Positions 43,536 to 47,803 of a stretch of DNA of 47,803 nt are shown here, piece by piece. The notes beneath the pieces are model-generated. The model saw only the letters and a list, made by a program, of their open reading frames with translations. It searched no databases and had not been told where the DNA came from. Where the stretch lies: contig JBDTVG010000099.1 of NCBI GenBank assembly GCA_040007395.1, positions 1-47,803 on the forward strand. Direction: 5' to 3'. A program made the position numbers and the translations under genes. The DNA is from DATGFK01 sp040007395 (GTDB taxonomy: Bacteria; Chloroflexota; Anaerolineae; Aggregatilineales; UBA2796). The first letter of the stretch is position 1. Every line of letters begins with the position of its first letter.

Positions 43536-44356
43536 CAATGCTGAAGACACATCTCAAAACTACTGAGGCACAAACCGAAGCCGCAACGATGATTCGTGTG
43601 CGCGGCCTCTCCAAACAATATGCCAAAACGGATTCTCCTGCTCTGTGTGAGATCAGTTTTGAGGTCGAACGCGGCGCGTTTGTAACCGTCTTGGGGCGCA
43701 GTGGCAGCGGAAAGACAACCCTGTTTCGCTGCCTGAATCGGCTGATTATTCCCGACGCAGGCGAGATCTTGATTGATGGGCACTCCTTGACTCGGCTTAA
43801 AGGGCCGGCACTACGCGATTTGCGTCAGGGAGTGGCAACGATTTTTCAGCAGTTCAACCTGATCAAGCGATTGACGGTACTAGAAAATGTGCTCGCCGCT
43901 CGACTACCCTATATTCCTCTATGGCGAATCATGCTGCGCGAATTTTCGAGGCCGGATCGTGAATGGGCCTATTATTGTTTGGAACGGATCGGCATGAGCG
44001 AATATGCCGGACGGCGGGCAGATACGCTAAGCGGAGGGCAGCAGCAGCGTGTTGCTATCGCACGGGCCTTGGCACAGCAGCCTATTGTTATTCTGGCAGA
44101 CGAACCCATCGCTAGCCTTGATCCCGAATCGGCAACGATTGTCTTGGAAGAATTAAAAGCCATTTCTAAGACAGAAGGCATTACTGTGCTGTGCAGTTTG
44201 CATCAGGAAGCGTTTGCGCTGCGCTACGGGGCGCGGATTATTGGATTAAACCGGGGGCACATTGCCGTTGATGTTCCCTGTGAACACTTCACTGCTGAGC
44301 AGCGCGACCTGATTTATTCGGTATCTGCTTCGAACGCTCCTTCCAATCTCTCCTAA
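43532..44356 (+). CDS. phnC: PhnC-like ABC transporter ATPase
   Basis: Start at the ATG at 43532, overlapping the phnE stop (ATGA), gives 274 residues. It has Walker A VLGRSGSGKTTLFRC, a Q-loop (IFQQFNLIKRLTVLENVLA), the ABC signature LSGGQQQRVAIARAL, Walker B VILADEPIASLDPES and the switch His (CSLHQEAF). The NLIKRLTVLENVLAA/RLPY segment is characteristic of PhnC-type ATPases. With phnD and phnE it makes a complete importer. No C-P lyase genes follow, so the compound imported is unclear. Confidence 0.92.
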   Translation: MTMLKTHLKTTEAQTEAATMIRVRGLSKQYAKTDSPALCEISFEVERGAFVTVLGRSGSGKTTLFRCLNRLIIPDAGEILIDGHSLTRLKGPALRDLRQGVATIFQQFNLIKRLTVLENVLAARLPYIPLWRIMLREFSRPDREWAYYCLERIGMSEYAGRRADTLSGGQQQRVAIARALAQQPIVILADEPIASLDPESATIVLEELKAISKTEGITVLCSLHQEAFALRYGARIIGLNRGHIAVDVPCEHFTAEQRDLIYSVSASNAPSNLS

Positions 44357-44464
44357 TTATCCGCCGACAACTTTCCATTGTAATGAAACGGCCTTAGCGA
44401 TGACTATTCATCACTGAATGTGGAATACCAGATAGCGCGAAACACGCTGGATAGCGGGGGCACC

Positions 44465-45082
44465 ATGACTACTGAAGAACAATTGTTGGATTTTCGCAGA
44501 ACTGTTGCCGCAATGTATGCTCAGATGCGGACTTCCAATCTAGCGGAGCATGAGCGTTGGGAGCAGTTCTGTCGGGCGCGTGATGCGCTATTCTGCACAC
44601 ATCCGCAATCGGCGCTTGATGAGGAACAAAAAATCCGTTTCTCAGGATTGACTTACTATCCTTATGATCCAGCATACCGTTTTATTCTACCTATTGAGCC
44701 AGACCCACAGCCAATTGTCATCGATATGCCGCTTGAGCATGACGGCCTTATGCAAATGCATCGCTTTGGCAAGCTACACTTTGCCATCAATGGGCAATCG
44801 CTTGTGCTATCTGTCTATTGGATTATGGGCTATGGCGGCGGGATTTTCGTACCATTCGGTGATCTGACCAATAAGCAGGAGACCTATGGCGGCGGTCGCT
44901 ATTTACTGGATACGATTAAGCACGCCGATTTGGGACATGAAAATGATCGCTTGGTGATCGATTTCAATTATGCCTATAACCCATCCTGCGCCTACAATCC
45001 GCGCTGGTTCTGTCCGTTGGCTCCTCGCGAAAATCGATTGCCAATCGCACTGCCAGTCGGTGAGAAAATTTATCGCAGATAG
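44465..45082 (+). CDS. DUF1684 family protein
   Basis: From the ATG at 44465 the protein has 205 residues. The family pattern is clear: FRRTVAAMYAQMR, DPAYRFILPIEPDPQPIVID, FGDLTNKQETYGGGRYLLDT and AYNPSCAYNPRWFCPLAPRE followed by NRLPI. No catalytic role is established for DUF1684. It is probably cytoplasmic because no signal peptide is visible. The earlier frame at 44420 has no better start. Confidence 0.88.
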   Translation: MTTEEQLLDFRRTVAAMYAQMRTSNLAEHERWEQFCRARDALFCTHPQSALDEEQKIRFSGLTYYPYDPAYRFILPIEPDPQPIVIDMPLEHDGLMQMHRFGKLHFAINGQSLVLSVYWIMGYGGGIFVPFGDLTNKQETYGGGRYLLDTIKHADLGHENDRLVIDFNYAYNPSCAYNPRWFCPLAPRENRLPIALPVGEKIYRR

Positions 45083-45149
45083 TGCCAAATACGCCGCATA
45101 GATAGTGGCACTGTAGATTCCGGGTAAGGCACGACGCAGTAACGAATCT

Positions 45150-45385
45150 TCATGCAGCGAGCGATCTAGATGACTCCAAGCGACAGATGGGTAGACTTCC
45201 ATCATAAAAATACCCCTGATCAGCCCAACGACATTTAGTGCGTCCTTGCCAAGGGAAGTCATGAGGCTACCGCCGTAGAAATGACCAACAACGATAGTAG
45301 GGCCTTTCTGGCGCACTAGCACTTGGCGAAGCCGGGCTACATCGCCTTTCACTGACGTTTCTGGAAACTGAGGAGCCGTCACAGA
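45150..45385 (-). pseudogene. Remnant of an alpha/beta hydrolase
   Basis: The minus strand encodes VTAPQFPETSVKGDVARLRQ, then GPTIVVGHFYGGSLMTSLGK and NVVGLI, then loses similarity. Family members read GHSYGG at the nucleophile; here Ser is replaced by Phe. The N- and C-terminal parts are missing. The larger ORF here (44903-45382) is mostly read-through of unrelated sequence. Confidence 0.75.
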
Positions 45386-45615
45386 GCCGACTGAAAGGTA
45401 AGATCGATCTAGCGCTGACCGATCTGGAAAAATCGATGGAGCTAGATCCTAAGATCGCTGATCCTTATTACAATCGCGGCAAAATTTACATTGTGCAGAA
45501 TAATATCATGGGAGCACCGACAGACTGTCAGCGCGCTCTGGAACTTGAACCTAATCATCGACATGCCCAGCACATGAAGGATAAGCTTGCCGAACGGGGT
45601 GATTCGATACATTGA
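45386..45615 (+). pseudogene. Tail of a TPR-repeat protein
   Basis: The plus strand reads KIDLALTDLEKSMELDPKIA, DPYYNRGKIYIVQN and CQRALELEPNHRHAQHMKDK to a TGA at 45613. These are two TPR units, with conserved A, Y/N and P positions. There is no start codon or earlier repeat, and the upstream boundary abuts the hydrolase remnant. It is a truncated gene end. Confidence 0.7.
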
Positions 45616-45617
45616 GC

Positions 45618-45842
45618 ATGGATAACGTGGATAAGCGCCACACCTTCGACGACGAAGTGTTCTCGTACCAGATCACGAAAGATAATCGCGTGTTGATCTA
45701 CTGGCACGGCAAGCAGGTCACGATTCTGAAAGGCACGGCGGCGCAAAAGTTCATCGCTAAAATTGCCGATCTCGATGATCGTGAGGCGCAGTTGGTTATG
45801 GCAAAGGCGACAGGTAACTTCAAACGTGGCAACGAGCGCTAA
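45618..45842 (+). CDS. Small conserved hypothetical protein
   Basis: From the ATG at 45618 it has 74 residues. It has a FDDEVFSYQITKDNRVLIYW sheet, a KQVTILKGTAAQKFIAKIAD helix and a basic tail (GNFKRGNER). No signal or membrane segment is seen. It resembles small single-domain proteins of environmental bacteria; the function is unknown. It starts three bases after the TPR remnant's stop. Confidence 0.6.
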   Translation: MDNVDKRHTFDDEVFSYQITKDNRVLIYWHGKQVTILKGTAAQKFIAKIADLDDREAQLVMAKATGNFKRGNER

Positions 45843-45957
45843 CCGCAATAAGCGATAAAACATCGCATGATGCGTGTTATGGAAAATGGGTAGTAGCTAG
45901 CGAGTTGAGAATAGTTTCCCACACAACTACTACCTGATCTTATTTTCTCGAAGCGGT

Positions 45958-46326
45958 CTACTGAGCCTGATTATACAGGTTGACCAGATGTGACATCGCG
46001 ACATCAAAGTCCGTATGAACCGACAATCTATCCTGCCGTCGTGTCAGCTTGGCGACCATTTTCCCAATAGTTCCAAGCATATTCGATTGAGTATAGAGTG
46101 CCATATGGCGTAAGTTAGGGTTTGTAAAGTAACTATGCCGTGCCCCACTCAAAAAATCTTCTGGCAACGCCAAATTTATGTCCGATGCGTCCAGCAAAAC
46201 AAAGTGAATGCCGCGATTTAGACCAAGCGCATCGTCCGCGGTCATTGCGTCATAGCTTAGCTCACCATGAATGCGATGAATGACGATACTTGGGTATGGG
46301 CCGGGTAAAATTTCCTGTGACGACAT
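45958..46326 (-). CDS. STAS-like single-domain protein
   Basis: The ATG at 46326 has AAGGAG nine bases upstream; the longer frame to 46380 lacks it. The 122-residue protein has the alternating strand-helix pattern YPSIVIHRIHGELSYD, GIHFVLLDASDINLALPED and a C-terminal helix pair. This suggests a SpoIIAA/STAS-like fold. The usual phosphorylatable Ser in DxS is not clear. Role unknown, possibly a regulator. Confidence 0.6.
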   Translation of the reverse strand: MSSQEILPGPYPSIVIHRIHGELSYDAMTADDALGLNRGIHFVLLDASDINLALPEDFLSGARHSYFTNPNLRHMALYTQSNMLGTIGKMVAKLTRRQDRLSVHTDFDVAMSHLVNLYNQAQ

Positions 46327-46449
46327 AGTGACAATCTCCTTCAAACTGGATGAGAATGCGTAACGAAGGATAATCCTCATATCCCTAGAATACGAGGAAG
46401 TAACTCAAATTCAATTCACAGATGAGCACTTTATTATAACAGGATTTAA

Positions 46450-46912
46450 TTGGAACCTTTATCAAATTTTTATCTTAATTTCCTATCATACCTCAATTTC
46501 GCTTATCCCGAATGGTTATCTACTGATAATCTGCTGACAAGCCTTATGCCGCGTCTTTCATTGGTACTGAGTAACGGCAACCGCTCGGTTGAGGTGCTAG
46601 GATTGCTGGATACTGGAGCAGCCGTGAATGTTTTGCCCTATGGGATAGGACTGGCATTGGGCGCAGTTTGGGAAGAGCAGAAATTCAGTGTGCCACTTGT
46701 CGGCAGTTTGGGACGTTACGAAGCACGAGGGATAGCAGTCTTTGCTTCTCACCCACAGCTTAATCCTAGTAATCCAGTGCGCCTTGTGTGTGTGGACAAG
46801 GGCCGAAGATGCGCCTGTGTTGTTTGGTCAGTTGAATTTCTTTTTGGAGTTCGATGTGTGTTTCTACCGTTCCCAGAATGTGTTTGACATCAACCTCAAG
46901 ACCGATCAGTAA
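46450..46912 (+). pseudogene. Frameshifted retropepsin-like aspartic protease
   Basis: The frame opens at a possible TTG at 46450 and contains the active-site motif VLGLLDTGAAVNVLPYGIG and VGSLGRYEARGIAVFASHPQ. Near the GT repeat at 46786-46794 it changes frame. The +1 frame then continues VWTRAEDAPVLFGQLNFFLE and FDVCFYRSQNVFDINLKTDQ to TAA at 46910. Restoring one GT unit would rejoin the two halves. Thus the gene has probably lost a dinucleotide by slippage. Confidence 0.78.
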
Positions 46913-46949
46913 GTTTTGGCTCCCTCGAATTTACCTGTGCGGTTGAATA

Positions 46950-47220
46950 ACCATGTCCGACTGGGTTTTCTCAGCCACGATCGCCACACGAAGTTCACTG
47001 CCTCATTTGAGACCGTATTCGCAGCTAGGGGCATCGAGATGGTCTTAACCCACAGGCCCTTTAACTCCACTACATTCGCTGAACGCTGGGTTCGTTCAGT
47101 GCGGGAGGAGTGTCTGGATCGACTCTTGATCGTCAACCAAGCACACCTGCAGCGCGTACTGCGGGAATATATCGAGTATTACAACGCGGCGCGACCGCAT
47201 CAAGGGCTGAACACGCTTAT
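46950..47220 (+). pseudogene. C-terminal fragment of an integrase-type transposase
   Basis: The frame reads FLSHDRHTKFTASF with one catalytic Asp region, then FAERWVRSVREECLDRLLIV with the catalytic Glu, and YIEYYNAARPHQGLN. It belongs to the rve superfamily (IS481-like). The first catalytic Asp and the N-terminus are absent, and the end runs into unrelated sequence. It is a dead remnant of the same general class as the fragment at 11761-11832. Confidence 0.85.
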
Positions 47221-47274
47221 AAAGAGAGCGCATTCTCGTTTTCTGCCCACATTAGAGGATTCGGCTGGTTATTG

Positions 47275-47652
47275 ATGCTGCCTATTGTGGCAATGTCAAA
47301 TGCCTTTCCCATCGTTAAAATGCTAGCCAAAAATCTTCACCATGTGCATATTTTAGAATCGAATGTTGAGATTGTTAGTGAGTTGTATTGTGCATTGGTG
47401 CATAACCCACAATTGGAAGTTCTACAACCCTTTTGGAAACGCGCCCAACTCGTACTTGATTTGATACCCCTTCAACTGGCTGATGATTGGTCCCATTTAT
47501 TTGCCGTAAAGAGCCAAGATATAGGCGGATGGACAGACGCATTAAGTACGCTTTACGAACATTTTCTAGGCATGAGACCACCCTTATTGTTTGACATGGC
47601 AATTGACCCTGTTGAAAATGAATTTTGGGAGTCGCGTATTCGCCACATGTAG
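47275..47652 (+). CDS. Hypothetical protein
   Basis: From the ATG at 47275 there are 125 residues. It begins MLPIVAMSNAFPIVKMLAKN and continues with LHHVHILESNVEIVSELYCA and LVLDLIPLQLADDWSHLF. The pattern is mixed alpha and beta without a signal peptide. No family is recognised. It begins inside the frame that continues from the integrase remnant, so its true start is uncertain. It may itself be a truncated gene. Confidence 0.45.
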   Translation: MLPIVAMSNAFPIVKMLAKNLHHVHILESNVEIVSELYCALVHNPQLEVLQPFWKRAQLVLDLIPLQLADDWSHLFAVKSQDIGGWTDALSTLYEHFLGMRPPLLFDMAIDPVENEFWESRIRHM

Positions 47653-47803
47653 GATTGAGCAAAATTGGAGAGATATTTATATTTTCAGCAGTGGCAGGAA
47701 TAGCTCTAGGTGCTTCTTGCCAACTTACTATTCTCTGGTTCCGTCACCTACAGCGATTGTCGGGTTGGTTGAACCAATACGAAAAATGAGATAGAAATCA
47801 AGT
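47653..47803. other. Window end with no recognised feature
   Basis: The final 150 bases contain only a short unsupported ORF. Confidence 0.4.

Overview
This window looks like chromosome from a member of the Chloroflexota, probably an Anaerolineae-like lineage. This is inferred from the style of the genes, not from a marker gene. Supporting signs are NHL-propeller and VGDWNGDG-type secreted proteins, Ala/Thr-rich AATMAAT linkers, cupredoxin proteins with Ala-rich spacers, moderately high GC, and integrase and IS200 remnants of familiar types. No rRNA, tRNA or CRISPR array was seen.

Layout. 1-5 kb: secreted proteins (NHL propeller, PDZ protein, an internally duplicated Thr/Pro-rich protein). 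5-9 kb, minus strand: a Clp/Hsp100 ATPase whose first ATPase site looks dead, a dual-specificity phosphatase and a membrane-anchored SH3 protein. 8.9-10.5 kb, minus strand: an intact IscB RNA-guided nuclease with a strong upstream omega-RNA candidate and a predicted guide. 10.6-12.1 kb: a DtxR/MntR-like regulator with a charged, His-rich insertion, then a small graveyard of mobile DNA (hairpin repeats, integrase fragment, dead IS200 tnpA). 12.3-18.6 kb: a VOC protein, a PhoX phosphatase behind a five-unit 11-bp-spaced Pho-box-like array, and a two-gene cupredoxin operon. 18.8-23.4 kb: a PNPOx-like protein, an SGNH hydrolase, and a response regulator divergent from an ammonium-transporter/histidine-kinase fusion. 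23.5-25 kb: a DUF262-HEPN protein that may act in defence. 25.3-28.7 kb: the conserved trio of circularly permuted ATP-grasp, alpha-E and transglutaminase genes. 29-37 kb, mostly minus strand: SDR, peroxiredoxin, an Lrp/AsnC-type RAM-domain gene with an internal TGA, radical SAM, and a set of glycosyltransferase, membrane-protein and epimerase genes. 37-41 kb: Nudix, a methyltransferase gene interrupted by TGA, and an overlapping pair made of a polytopic membrane protein and an NDH-2 fused to a related membrane module. 41.6-44.4 kb: a phnD-phnE-phnC-like ABC transporter. 44.4-47.8 kb: a DUF1684 gene, then decaying fragments (alpha/beta hydrolase, TPR, retropepsin, integrase) among small conserved genes.

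How the genes fit together. PhoX and the PhnDEC-like transporter suggest phosphorus scavenging, and the site array fits a PhoP/PhoB-type activator upstream of phoX. The Amt-kinase and the divergent receiver protein could form an ammonium-sensing pair. The cupredoxin operon and the NDH-2 fusion point to envelope electron transfer. The best candidates for unusual biology are the IscB/omega-RNA locus, the DUF262-HEPN gene, the two single-TGA-interrupted genes, the repeated membrane module shared with NDH-2, and the insertion in the DtxR-like DNA-binding domain. All functions are read from sequence motifs only; no search or folding program was run.
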